DNA of 64,000 nucleotides, taken from positions 324,335-388,334 of the forward strand of contig MNCI01035712.1 of assembly GCA_015680685.1 (NCBI GenBank). Direction: 5' to 3'. Each line of letters opens with the position of its first letter. Within the stretch, counting starts at the first letter, position 1. The DNA comes from Gnetum montanum. Its lineage: Eukaryota; Streptophyta; Gnetopsida; Gnetales; Gnetaceae. The notes beneath the pieces are model-generated. The model saw only the letters and a list, made by a program, of their open reading frames with translations. It was not told where the DNA came from and searched no databases. The position numbers and the translations under genes were made by a program. Positions 11,918 to 22,375 of this stretch are shown here, in pieces.

Positions 11918-13339
11918 TGTTTCATGTTTTAACCTTGGTGTAGGTTTGTCTTTGTAGTGAATTTTTTTTTTCATGAAAATTTAAGCTTTGATCTTACCTT
12001 TCACAAGGAAGCATTTGTCTACCACATTAGCACATAGAACCAATTTATAGAACCATTTTTTGGTTCTATTTAGCTTGACCAGCTCAACATCACATGCACT
12101 TAGACATTTTCAATCTAGCTCAGCTATTTTTTTAAGCTTTACAAAAATAGTTGAAATTGATTCTATTACATCAGTTGTTTAGTGTGGCTAAGCTAAATAG
12201 TTTTAAGAGCATGTATGCAAATTTTTTTTAATCAAGCCCAACTTGTAGAACCAGCTCATAAAACCATATTGTGATTCTTCAAAAGAATGAAAAATAGCTC
12301 TTCCATGTCAAATTAGAATGAAAACACTAAATAGAAGTAGCTCATAGAACCATTTTTTGGTTGCACATAGGGCTTCTTCAAATAGTTCAACCACATTAGT
12401 TTTTTTTTGGAACTTAGTGTGGTTGAGCTTAAGTGCTTTTTAAAGCACATGCATGAAAGAATTTTAATCTAGCTCAACTCGTAAATGAACTCCTGAAAGC
12501 ATATTTTGATTCTATAAAGAATTAAAAATAGCTCCTCCACAGTAGCCATGAAAACAAACACTAAACAAAACTAGTTGTAGAACTATTTTAGTAGTATGAA
12601 GGGTTCATTTAAACTAATCTACCATGCTAGCTTCAGAAATAATCTTGTTTGTTGAATTGACTCTATAACCATTTATTGGTTCTATGAAAGCTTGTTGAAG
12701 AATAGCTCTACCACGTTAGCATTATGTTTTCCTTCATTCAAACATGAAAACTCAATTGAAAAGCTCACCTCTTTTTGAAAAAGCTACAGAGCCATTGTTT
12801 GGTTCTACAAAGCTCTTCAAAAATAGCCCTACTATGTCAATGCCTTTATTGCATGCATAAGAAAGCTTATTAAAATAGTGAAAAAGAAAAGCTATGAGAA
12901 TAAAAAGCTTTAAATTTTCTTTAAAGAGCACATTTCCATGTTAACATTAGCAAAAGGAAAGCTAGAACTAATTTAGAACTAGCTTTTGGATCTATACAAG
13001 ATACACTAAAAAAGACCATGCCACATCTACATAAATAATAGAGGTGTTATAAGATTATATTGAAAAGAGTTATGCTATGAAAAAGCTAGAGTCTATACTG
13101 CTATGAAAATAAGCTAAGCCTCATTAATGAAAAAGGTAAGAGTTGTTGTTGAAGCTTAAAGAGTTATTATCTCCAACATAAGAAGAGCTTGCTATATCTA
13201 TAATGAAATGATAAATTTCTTCCTCTACTAAGCTTTTAATGTTCACCTCAAGCTCATACAAGATGTAGTCATGGAGCTAAGATGTAACAAATATGATTTC
13301 TTCTTCTTTAGCTATGGATTAGAGATAGTTATAGCTTAT

Positions 13340-14859
13340 TGTAACGACAGAAAACGTCGGTAGCTAGAAATACCGAACGAGGTTTCGTGTATACAGTTTT
13401 AACCACAGATCCGCGTGAGGGCTATGCTAGAAAAAGCGAATCCACGGCGCCCTGAACGGTCTTGTCGATTAGACAAGGACTTATGGGTCAATAAAACGAT
13501 GAAGATTATGGATCTTTGCGTGTTTCGATTTAATTCAAGGGATCGTGGAATGGGAGGAAAACGACGTGGATGGATCGCTACGATAATAACGTCAAACACA
13601 CCGAATAGATGCTAATCAGGAGAAAAACGCGTGATTTTCAAAGATCTATGTTTCAATTTTTGAAAGAATGTATGATTTGTGTGTCACGTTACAATGGGAG
13701 AGACCCCCAATAACTTGATGGAAAATGAGCACAAAACAACAAGGAAACTATCCGGACAGAAATCCGATCTACCTCGTAGGCCAAAGCTAGGATGCAAGGA
13801 AGGTCAAGCTCTGACGTCTGCCGATCAACTATTTCTGACCGGTAGAGCCTGCAAACTGGGCGAGACGATCTCACAATCCTTGTTCTGCTTCTTTGCTTCG
13901 AGTAAGTTCTGCTCAAGGCAGCGATCGCCAATGGAGAAAGTTGTATCTTCCCCAAAGGAATGATCTCTCTTGTTGCTAAGGCTCAAGCGCACTATGCTCT
14001 TTTCTTGCTGAAGGATGGTGCTGTTGACAGTTTCCAAAAGGTTGCTCTTTGTTTCTCTGCTCAAGGTGATAAGTGATTCCCTGCTCAGAAAATGCTCTTG
14101 CCCCTTTGATTTTGCCGACAAAAGTGATAAATGCTCTGGTGCTCAGAAAAATGCCTCTGCTTCTCTGATTTTCCAACCCTTGTATCTTTGTCAACTGAGG
14201 TATTTATAGGCCACGACGCTCCGTGGAAAAGGCGCAACCCTGATGACGTGGGTCCCGGGTATTTCGGGTTCCGTTGACATGATCATTTTAAGTTAGACTA
14301 TGACTACGCACAATACGCTCGTTTGCGTGTTGTGCGTGTGAAGAGCAGGTACATGTTGAGTGTGCTTCAATTGCTTTCAGGCTGTATTACACTCATTCGC
14401 GTTGTGTTGCGTGTATGAGCGTAATCCGGTATAAAAACAACAGGCTCAAAATTGTCTTACGCTCACTACGCAGCCGCACGTAACGAAGCGTAAACAATGT
14501 CCAATTTACTCTCACTACGCAGCCGCGCGTAATGAAGCGTAAAAATGTCCAATTTACACTCACTACGCAGCCGCGCGTAATGAAGCGTAAACAATGTCTA
14601 GCCTTAGTGGATGAAATACGCAATGATACGCACCGCCGCGTAACGAGCGTAAAGACAGGTTATTCGTGCGCCACGAGAAAAAGTGTTGAACTGTTGTGCT
14701 TCTCTAGACTCTGCCTTCGACTATTTTGGAGCTTATTACGCTCATTACGCTACCGTGCGTAATAGAGCGTAAACTTGTCCTTGAACAAAGCTGATGCACG
14801 CTCTCGCTTGAATTACGAATCTTTGCCTGAGGCCGACTCGTAATTTTCACAGTGTTTCA
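13340..14859 (+). mobile_element. solo LTR inserted in the 3' LTR of copia F
   Basis: 1520 bp, starting TGTAACGACAG and ending CAGTGTTTCA, flanked on both sides by CTTAT (13335-13339 and 14860-14864). TG...CA ends with a perfect 5-bp duplication mark an LTR insertion. No internal region, gag or pol is present, so it is a solo LTR left by LTR-LTR recombination. The TGTAACGAC start is common in plant Ty3/gypsy LTRs. It is much GC-richer than its surroundings. A TATTTATAGG box at about 14201-14210 supports the plus orientation, with U3 about 860 bp long. The short frames on both strands here are not genes. Confidence 0.85.
14303..14774. repeat. array of hairpin repeats inside the solo LTR
   Basis: Seven imperfect inverted repeats of the form TTACGCTCATTACGC-loop-GCGTAATGAGCGTAA, at about 14305-14338, 14386-14425, 14456-14493, 14506-14542, 14553-14591, 14612-14655 and 14735-14772. 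The third to fifth are also tandem direct repeats with 48-49 bp period. The last has a 15-bp stem with a single bulge and a TACCGT loop. They lie downstream of the TATA box, hence in the transcribed part of the LTR. Confidence 0.8.
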
Positions 14860-15420
14860 CTTATTACTTCTTATGCCTCTTTAACATATTAGCAATAGGT
14901 TGAAGAATGGATCTAAAAATGACTTGAAAGAATGAAGGTTATAAATTGAAGCTATTTCACTTAGTTGTTTATTTTGGTTTTTGGCCATATTCTTGAACTA
15001 GAATTTTTTCTTTGTTTTTCTCCTCTTCCTCTCTCTTTGTTTATTTTTGGTAAAAGATTTATTTTATTTTCTTAGGAAGCTTGGTAGATCTTGAGTCTCT
15101 GTGTTTAGATGAGGCAGAGTATTTACCTCTCCTTGTGTATTGTGAAAGTGGATTTTTAGGACTTTGAGCTTGGTAATTATGCTTAGTTTAGGATTGTAAA
15201 AGAAGCCTTGTAAATTTCATTTGATTAATAGAATTACTCTACCCCTTAGGATTTGGGGAGAGCTTTATGGTGGATGTAGGCTGACCAATCTAGTAGTTGA
15301 ACCACCTTGAAAGTTCTGTGTCTGTTTTCTATTTTTTCCATTAATTTTTTTGTGGATTTTTATTGGTATTTCTATTAGTTTTCATTAACTAAAATTTTTA
15401 GCTAAATCTAGGAAATAACA

Positions 15421-15649
15421 TTCTCTTCTCTTTTGAGATGGCTTCAAACATGACTAGTTATACATAGAATCTTTGCTCAAGACTTATTTGAAGTCTTCCA
15501 TTGAGGAGGATTTCATGTCTCTAGTCTTCTAGTTACTGGACTTTCTTGTGTAAAACTTTAACATCAACATATGATCTAAGGACCATAGATTAACCAAAAG
15601 TTAATATGCTCCAAGAGCATGAAGTGGCACTCCTGAAATTCCAAGGAAA
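15421..15649. other. unassigned flank
   Basis: Non-coding, AT-rich. It was continuous with 23401 onward before element 1 inserted, as shown by the CTAAG duplication. I recognise nothing in it. Confidence 0.5.
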
Positions 15650-15654
15650 CTAAG

Positions 15655-16624
15655 TGATGAGCGGCAAGGTACCCCTACGCTCAACCATATGAATATGAGC
15701 ATTTTCACACACGATCCGGTCGAACTTCATAGATGGACTAGTTGTGGCACCTAGACAGTTATCCTTAGGTCACAGTTCACTGTCTTCCCACCTAGACTAG
15801 TATTTATCATTTGTCATGTATGGTTTAGTCCAGAGTGAGGTGTATGATGTGTTCTAATTCTAATGCTACTCCTGATGGCAGTGGAAAATAATATTAACTA
15901 AACTAAGCTAAGAGGGAAAGGGTAAGAGAGTCTAATCTAGCCTAAGTGTGAAGAGCAATTGATTCCTTGATCAACTATACACATCTTGGACCTCATGCAC
16001 AACTACCACTGGGACTACCAAGCGCAGGTCATAGGTACACCATTGGGATTACCAAACGTAGATCCCAAATACGCCACTGGGATTACCAAGCACAGATCCT
16101 AGCTACACCACTAGGCTACCAAGTAGTCACACTTAAATGCTCGTAACCAAGTCGTACTCATTTCACTTCTAGGAGTTTAAGGGTGAGAAGGACTAATCGC
16201 GATGAGCAACTGATTCCTTGAATAACCGTACACATTCGTAAGTGCTCGTAATCAAGTCGTACTCACACCGTGCTACAAAAGAAATAAATAACATTAAATA
16301 AATAATAAACATATAAATAACAAAGTGAATACTGCAATGATGAAGTAATCTCAATCTTTATTTCCGGTCATGTGCGTGTCCAAGTACGTCACACTCGAAT
16401 AAAGACACCGTACAACTACATTCACCACACTACGGGCAGACACTGAAAAAATAAACTAACTCTGGAGTGATCAAACTACCAGAGTTTCACTACAATCTAA
16501 TTGGGATGTCAAATAAGGGAAAGCCACTTATTATTTATAGACATTATGGTGGACTGCGATATCATGTATGTGATATCGTAGGGAAGATGCGATATCGTGG
16601 CCCATGCGATATCGCGTCCCATCA
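15655..16624 (-). repeat. 3' LTR of element 1
   Basis: 970 bp, from TGATGAGCGGC to GCGTCCCATCA. It has four GATATC-type palindromes at 16558-16617 and a TATAAATAA box (minus strand, about 16531-16540). Several short tandem blocks containing ACCACTGGGATTACCAAG (about 16007-16120) lie in R/U5. The 5' LTR has the same blocks in different numbers. Confidence 0.9.
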
Positions 16625-16637
16625 TACCCCCACGACT
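16625..16637 (-). other. terminal polypurine tract of element 1
   Basis: On the minus strand AGTCGTGGGGGTA directly precedes the LTR start TGATGGGACGC. It is the plus-strand primer and is nearly identical to the tracts of B, C and element 2. Confidence 0.9.
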
Positions 16638-16797
16638 GAATGGAAACTCGTCCTCGAGTTACAAAGAGAAAAAGTTCCATTGATTACACAATGGATAGGT
16701 ATGGGATTATTAACAAGAAAAAATGAAATAAAACAATTCCGCAGTGTGGGATGGACACAACATAGAAAAATACTATACTACAACAAAAATGAGGAAC

Positions 16798-19587
16798 TCA
16801 TGTAGTTCCTAGTGGCAGTGGCTCCTCCATGGGTGCTTTCCCTTTGTCACATGCTCCAAGCCTTGAAGCTTGATGGTGTTGAAGGATAGCTTGGAGCTTC
16901 TCCTCTTTAGTCCAAGGATCTTGTGTTGTCCATGCAAGTGTTTCTATGTTTGATGGAGTTGGCACCTCCCACGGATAGGGTAGTTTCAGGAACATCTGAT
17001 TAGCTTTGATGTACCATGCCGCGAACACCCGTCATTCCTCTTCGTAGGCTCTAGCTTTTTCTTTGTATTCATGAAGCTCTGTTAGCCATTGAGCCAAGTT
17101 GGTTGCTACATCTTTCTATCCTTGGTAGCTTGCTTTTACCATCTCGAGCTCAGAACTTGCAATGTCCAATTTTTCAATCAGCTTCTTACGTTCTGTAAAT
17201 TCTGCCTCATATTTGAGATGGGTGGAAGCTACCTACTGTTCAAGCTCTGTATTCAGGTACCCTACTGTTAACATGAGAAGGTTGGTATATCTAAGGTTTG
17301 AAAACTCCATGTACTCTATCAAGTCTTGGATCTGCAGGTCCCGATTCTTAACTTCCACTTGGTGGGCGAAGGCGTAAGTGTCCAATATGGCCCTCCAATC
17401 AGTGTGTTGGGCATTGAGATTGTTAATTTGAGCCTTGGCCATATGGATCTCCTTCTCCATGATTTTTTTATACATCCCCACCTGATCACGAAAATGCTTC
17501 TTCAGCATCTTGTGTTGTTTAGCCTCATTTTGCCACGTGCTTATGTCAATTGCTGATTTCCGATGAATAGCATGTACCTCCTCCATTGAGAGGGTTCGAT
17601 TCTCTTTGGCTAAATTGTTCACATCTCAGTTGACCCGAATGAATTATTCTAGCAACTGATGAAAGTGTTCATCGAGAACATTCTTTTGTTTCTCCACAGA
17701 TGTCAACCGAAGGTTATCTACAACCAACTGCTTATTTTCTTCTTCTAAGGCTCTGAGTGCCTTAAGGTGTGCATGGGTTTGCGATTTTGCTATGGAGGAA
17801 TCCCAAACAACCTTCTCCTTTTCCTTTGCCACCTTCTTATTCTCTGCAGTCAACTTAGTTAGTTGCTCAGTTGTGAAATTTTTAAGCTGGTCTGTAGAAA
17901 CAAATTGTAGAGGATCCCGCTGTGCTACTTGTAAGTCTGTGAGCTGCTCTTGTAGTTTTTGCACTTCTGCTTCAGCATGCTCAACCCTAACTTCAGATAT
18001 GAACAGCTTCCCCTTGGTAGAAATGAGGTCTGATTAAATTGCTGTAACATCCTGAGGGATGTCAAACAGAGATGCCAAAGTTTGTCCTGTTTGAAGCAAT
18101 CTGTCAAGTGCATCCTCATGTTCTACAGGAGTCATTGAGTTTTTGGCAAGCATTTGAGCATCTCTTTCTCTTGAAAGATCTGTCGATGGCACAACAGTTA
18201 CATTGAATGATTCCTTGATGTGGTCAATGACCACTTTAGTAGCTCCTAAGGCATTCTGGTGTTGCATGACCATCACAATCACACCTTCACTAGTCTCTAA
18301 CTGCACTTGAAATGATGCTGCATTTCTAAAGATCTGTTGTGACCATATGCTTTTCCCTCCTCCCATTTGAATTGATAGTTCACCCCTTGTGTGATCTAAT
18401 GAAATTGTAGGCTAATCAGCATCATCAATGATGCAGAAGAGAATTATGTCATCACTACTTCCCCAACTAACCATCTTAGCGATGGCCCTGAGATGGCTCA
18501 TCAACGGTCTGTAGTCTTATGCCAACGGTTGATCCTAACCTGTGCTAGGCCCTGCTTCTTCTTGTTATTGGTTGGGGCCTGTGGCAGGAGGTTGGCTGGG
18601 TCCTGCAAGTTGAGTTGCAGGTGGTCTAGTCATCTGTTCTTCTTCTTCTTCAAGTCTTAGTTCTTTGCCAGTGCTCTTCCTTGGATCTGGTGCCTTTAAC
18701 AATTCAGTGTAAGAAGCATTCTAGGCTTTGAGGAGGACATCATTTGTGTGCCCCTGAATACCAGGCCTTTGGCACAGTTTTCTGATAAGACGGAGGAAAG
18801 GCAATGCCATCTTCCCTATCTTTCGCTCTGCAAATCGCCTTAGGATCTCTGTTAAATATAGATGAGGAAGGTTAGCGTTAACCTTTCCCATCAACACTAC
18901 ACATCCTTTGGCTGCATACATTGATATCCTTTTTAAGCCCTTTGTGGGGAAGAGGTGATAGGTTTTGATTTTGAAATAAATTCGCTCTTTTGTCATCAGC
19001 TCGCCAAAAGACTTGTCTCTACCGTAAGCCTTCTCTAAACAATCCTTTCGCACATCAGGGTCTAATCGAGTAGATAAACAAGCAACATGGGGCCTTGAAT
19101 TTGGAAGGTTCAGTACTTCTGAAATAGCCTGTGCAGAAAAATCAACTGTCACACCACCAATGTTAACCGTGGTGCCTTGCTCCCTATTATGCAAGAACTG
19201 GTAAGTTTCACCTAAGTACCAGGCACCGCTTTCAGAGAGGACAGGCCATAAGGGAGATCCTTTAAGGTGATCCCTAATAGCCTCAGGAGAAAACTCTACA
19301 AAAGATTCGAAGTTAAGTTCCAAAATCACCACAGCGAATGTGGACTTCTCATGTATAGCCTAAACACACTCCGGGGGCAACATGAGTTGTTGTCTCGCTT
19401 TAGGCGCAGCAACAACTCCTCCTTCTACCTACCCAGATCGTCTGGTAGGAGGTGCTTCTTGATGGATGCTGAATGAGTGCACCTCCTGTTCTGTATGTTG
19501 TTCGGCAGGACCTTGTTTTCTACCTCTCCTAGGTTGTTTTGGTTCACTTTGGACAGGACCCTCCTGCTGTGCATGTTTTGGGGCCAT
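16798..19587 (-). pseudogene. extra sense ORF of element 1, about 929 codons, function unknown
   Basis: It starts at ATG 19585-19587 (MAPKHAQQEG...) and ends at the stop beginning the 16798 side (...APMEEPLPLGTT). 2790 nt is 930 codons, and all the open segments (18721-19332, 18034-18366, 17644-17964, 17233-17622, 16798-17028) share one frame. About a dozen nonsense codons interrupt it, but there is no net frameshift. Layout: a basic, Gln/Arg-rich N-terminus; a globular part (about residues 85-290) with GAWYLGETYQFL and VTVDFSAQAISEVLNLPN; a Pro/Gln-rich linker (about 300-350); a region ending in FDIPQDVTAI; then long coiled coil (about 520-780); and a tail with LPYPWEVPTPSNIETLAW. The FS..AI...L pattern faintly recalls the plant 'putative transposon protein' domains seen next to gypsy elements. 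Family assignment and role are unproven. Confidence 0.75.
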
Positions 19588-20135
19588 TCTACAATCACAC
19601 TAGCCAAGTGTTAGTAAGGTTATTTTGGAAATCAGGTTATACCTTACTACCTACCTTAATTAAAGATCATATATCATAATGTGTGATCGTGCTTGAAAAT
19701 TAGAATGATGAGTCCTATGACTTAGGTGGGTGTCACTGTTAATCTCCCTATTGTACTTAAGGGTTATATAATTTGTTGGCACAATTATCCTATGTGTTAA
19801 GTTAATTACCCTAACTGATGTCCTTGGGTGATGATAAATTTCAAAAAAATTAGGCACTTTTCGATAAGTATCTCTCCCCCACGACTAAACTAAACACTCC
19901 GGGTTCAAGCAGGTTCAAACAGAATGAAAATTGGAGCACCAGTGCGTGAGATATGAGTGAAAAATCAAGGGTCACACAATCGCAAGTTGCAGAGAAAAAT
20001 TTCAACAATTCCCCCCACAGANTGAGATATGAGTGAAAAATCAAGGGTCATACAATCGCAAGTTGCAGAGAAAAATTTCAACAATTCCCCCCACAGAAAT
20101 GGAAAAATGATGCTAAGTGTTGCGGTGGGGGTCTC
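19588..20135 (-). promoter_or_regulatory. leader of the extra ORF, with an internal polypurine tract
   Basis: About 550 bases between the internal TATA box and the ATG. It contains AGTCGTGGGGGAGAGA (minus strand, about 19872-19887), a near copy of the terminal polypurine tract. Just before the ATG comes GTGTGATTGTAG, which could be a 3' splice site, with a donor-like AAGGTAGGTAGTAAG about 115 bases upstream. Splicing is a guess. Confidence 0.5.
19947..20097. other. assembly join: 75-bp duplication around a single N
   Basis: 19947-20021 repeats as 20023-20097 with one mismatch, on each side of N at 20022. Element 2 has one copy at the equivalent place (about 48680-48760). The duplicate is most likely an unmerged contig overlap. 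Confidence 0.8.
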
Positions 20136-20225
20136 CTATTTATAGGAAAATAGGACACGATATCGCGTACGGTACATCGCGTACACAATATCTCATGGGA
20201 CGCGATACGCGATATCTCATCCCAA
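20136..20225 (-). promoter_or_regulatory. internal U3-like promoter block of element 1
   Basis: On the minus strand, GATATC-type palindromes (about 20156-20215, including GCGATATCGTG and GTACGCGATGTACC forms) are followed by TATAAATAG (20136-20144). This is the same order as in the LTR U3. It lies upstream of the extra ORF in the same direction. The bases after the TATA box do not match the LTR R/U5, so it is not a simple nested LTR. Element 2 has the same block at 48793-48915. Confidence 0.65.
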
Positions 20226-21076
20226 CTAATTTGAGACACCTAAAAATATCCAATTTTTAATGATTTTCTTGAAATTAAAGTGAAATATCAAGGACATTGG
20301 CAAGTATAAAGATGTCCTAGGGTAATTACATTAAGTTGAAAGGAACTATGAATGATAAGGATGTGAATTTTAACAAATTTAAAATTGGCGGTTATGAAGA
20401 AAAGGGAATGTAATGGTATATTGGAATGTAAAAATTCAGAGGGATAATAATAGGGAAAGAAAGTTATGAAAAATTAAGCTAAGGGTAAGAAATTGTGTGT
20501 TTAAGCTAGAGAATTAATGAAGATTACAATGAAATTACACAAGTGGATCCTCCCCAGAGCAAGTTTCAACCTATTATACCCTTGTGTAATCACACTTAAA
20601 GTGTCCGTGGGCACTAGAAGCGTTAAATGTAATCTGCACTAACTCCACAAAACACACACATGTAAATATCACCGNGACAACAAGGCGTACGATCACTTGG
20701 CATTGAGTACAAGGGAGGAGTGATTTTTGTTTTATGGCACTTTTCTTTTTCTTTTCTTTTCTCTTTTTTTCTTTTCACTTTACTGAATCTAGAGAAGCCA
20801 CCAACCTTTAGGCATGGGTGCATGTCTTTCCAGTGGAACCTCCTAGAACAGATTTTGATTTTCAAGTGCCCTTTTAATTACTCTTACTCCCATTTTCATT
20901 AGATATACAAGGATCTTAGTACAACAGTGTTGCATGATAACACCCACAGATGACACCAAAGATAGTCTTGCATGATAACACCCACAGATTTTCCTTGTAA
21001 CACCCACAGATCACCCCAAAGGCCAGTGCCTAATACAAATAAATAACATCCACAAATTTTCCTGCTTCTTGGGTTG
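20226..21076 (-). other. post-gag non-coding region of element 1, with hidden gap and scrambled segment
   Basis: Matches 48916-51120 of element 2 with two defects. At N 20675 about 250 bp present in element 2 (about 49367-49618) are missing. At about 20925-21085 a scrambled filler replaces about 1.2 kb that in element 2 encodes the gag C-terminus. The CCTCCCCAGAGCAAG motif near 20550 is shared with the same region of B (31964) and element 2 (49239). Confidence 0.7.
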
Positions 21077-22236
21077 TCAAAACAAATAAAGAGACAACAA
21101 CGTACAGATGTAACAGTATTGGGCATTGGCCTTTGGGGTGATCGTACAAGCATATGTTGCATTCATATGTGGGATTGGCAGTTGAGCACTTATTTCCTTT
21201 ATTTGTCTATTGTTTTGTCCTGCTTCTTGGGTTGTCAAAACTCTATCTCCAATGTTGTTAATATATTCTCCACACTTTTGAAACATCCATTCCAAAATCC
21301 TATTTATCTTTACCTCGGCTTCTTCTAATGATTGTTGTACTAGCAAAGATGATGTTTCCACCTTGAGATTTGTTGATCTCTCCTTGTTAAGATCATGGAC
21401 CTTTGTTGTGTTAATTTTTTGGTCTTGTTGATGTTTTTCAACACTCTCCCATCTAACTAATTCTCCTTCTTCTATTTCTACCCACTTAATAAGCTCTTGA
21501 ACTTGATGGGTTTGTAGGTTATATAGTTGACCTCGAGCATACGTTCCTAAGGTCTCTCTTGTTTCATTACGTAGCCCATCGATGATATGGTACATTAGCC
21601 TTTTCTCAGAAAACCCATGGCCTAGACAGTTGTTTAACAGTGCATAATATCTTTCTAAGGACATGTACAAGGGTTGATGTTTTGCTTGTTTCCATCCTTG
21701 GATTTGTTTCCTCAAGGCTGACACTCTTGCGTAGGTTTGATATTTTTCATTAAAGACCTCTACCATGGTTGACCAACGTCGTATTGAATTGGGTTTTAAC
21801 GATCTATACCATACTTTTTCTTGGACAATGAGTGTCATAGGAAAGAGCTTAAGTTTTTGCCAACTGTTATCAATGTTATTCCATGTGCAGGCATCGTAGA
21901 AGGCTAGTAAATGTTGATGCGGATCTAAGTCATAGCCTCCTAAAAATTTTTAAAGTTATTTAAATTGAGCCTAGGTAGTCGACTCTCTTTACGATGCCTA
22001 CATGAGATTTGAACAACCTCTTGTATTTGTGTTAAGCTTGTCGTGGCCAGTGGGGGTTCATTTTCATCTGGTAAGTTATGTCTTTGTGTGTTCTGATGAC
22101 GTTGTTTTTGTTCATCTTTATAAGAAACTCCCACTTTAGGTTGTATACTCCAATCTTCATCATCATATAATTCGTTAGTTCTCCAATGAATTTCCTCACT
22201 AAGTGTGACGTTATTGTTATTTTGTAGGAGAGACAT
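21077..22236 (-). pseudogene. gag of element 1, C-terminally truncated
   Basis: Start at ATG 22234-22236 (MSLLQNNNNVTLSEEIHW). The N-terminal acidic part (21940-22236) is separated by a stop and frameshift near 21940-21960 from the Retrotrans_gag core (21480-21838). The core holds RRWSTMVEVFNEKYQTYARV and the YHIIDGLRNETRETLGTYARG block. A coiled segment and a P-x-x-x-Y-x-C-T region follow to about 21077, where the frame enters the scrambled filler. Gag would form the particle. It differs clearly in its N- and C-terminal parts from the gag of A, B and C, though the core is homologous. Element 2 keeps the Pro/Gln-rich C-terminus lost here. Confidence 0.8.
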
Positions 22237-22356
22237 GTTATGAAGTTTTGTGTGAATTTATGTATGACTTTTAATAATTATTTCTTCTTCTTAAGAGATA
22301 TATCATTAAGTTCTTATACAATGACCTTGTATGATATAACTAGATAACTAGCACCG

Positions 22357-22375
22357 TCCCCGACAATGGTGCCAA
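22357..22375 (-). other. primer-binding site of element 1
   Basis: Minus strand TTGGCACCATTGTCGGGGAC follows the LTR end CTCATCA. It differs at few positions from the tRNA-Asp-type site TGGCGCCGTTGCCGGGGA. Confidence 0.9.

Larger units (their letters stand above)
4827..15420 (+). mobile_element. Ty1/copia element F (SIRE-like), no integrase
   Basis: Plus-strand copia element. It has a 5' LTR (4827-6954), tRNA-iMet-type primer site, gag, protease, RT/RNase H, purine tract (11904-11917) and 3' LTR (11918-15420). The long LTRs, a gag with the VIYEGDDKVKKSKL block, and a post-RNase H spacer of about 0.8 kb resemble the SIRE/Maximus lineage. The integrase core is absent. The 3' LTR is enlarged by a solo LTR at 13340-14859. 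I could not find a convincing target-site duplication, and the left edge is set only by alignment of the two LTRs (uncertainty about 15 bp). Confidence 0.8.
11918..15420 (+). repeat. 3' LTR of copia F, interrupted by a solo LTR
   Basis: Begins TGTTTCATG and ends GGAAATAACA. Without the 1525-bp insertion (13340-14864) it is about 1978 bp, close to the 5' LTR. The insertion point matches 6340-6350 of the 5' LTR, where the sequence reads straight through. Confidence 0.8.

Noticed and set aside
13399-14209. Overlapping open frames on both strands of the GC-rich segment as genes
   Set aside because: The segment is a solo LTR with TG...CA ends and a perfect CTTAT duplication. The frames overlap on opposite strands and show no domain.
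14393-14762. Frames across the hairpin array
   Set aside because: They are produced by the repeats themselves (repeated peptides on both strands).
16467-17556. Plus-strand frames over the LTR edge and extra ORF
   Set aside because: Antisense shadows. The minus-strand frame is continuous over 930 codons and conserved between two elements.
20136-20225. Internal U3-like block as a whole nested LTR
   Set aside because: No TG...CA edges, no target duplication and no R/U5 match downstream. Only the palindromes and TATA box are shared.
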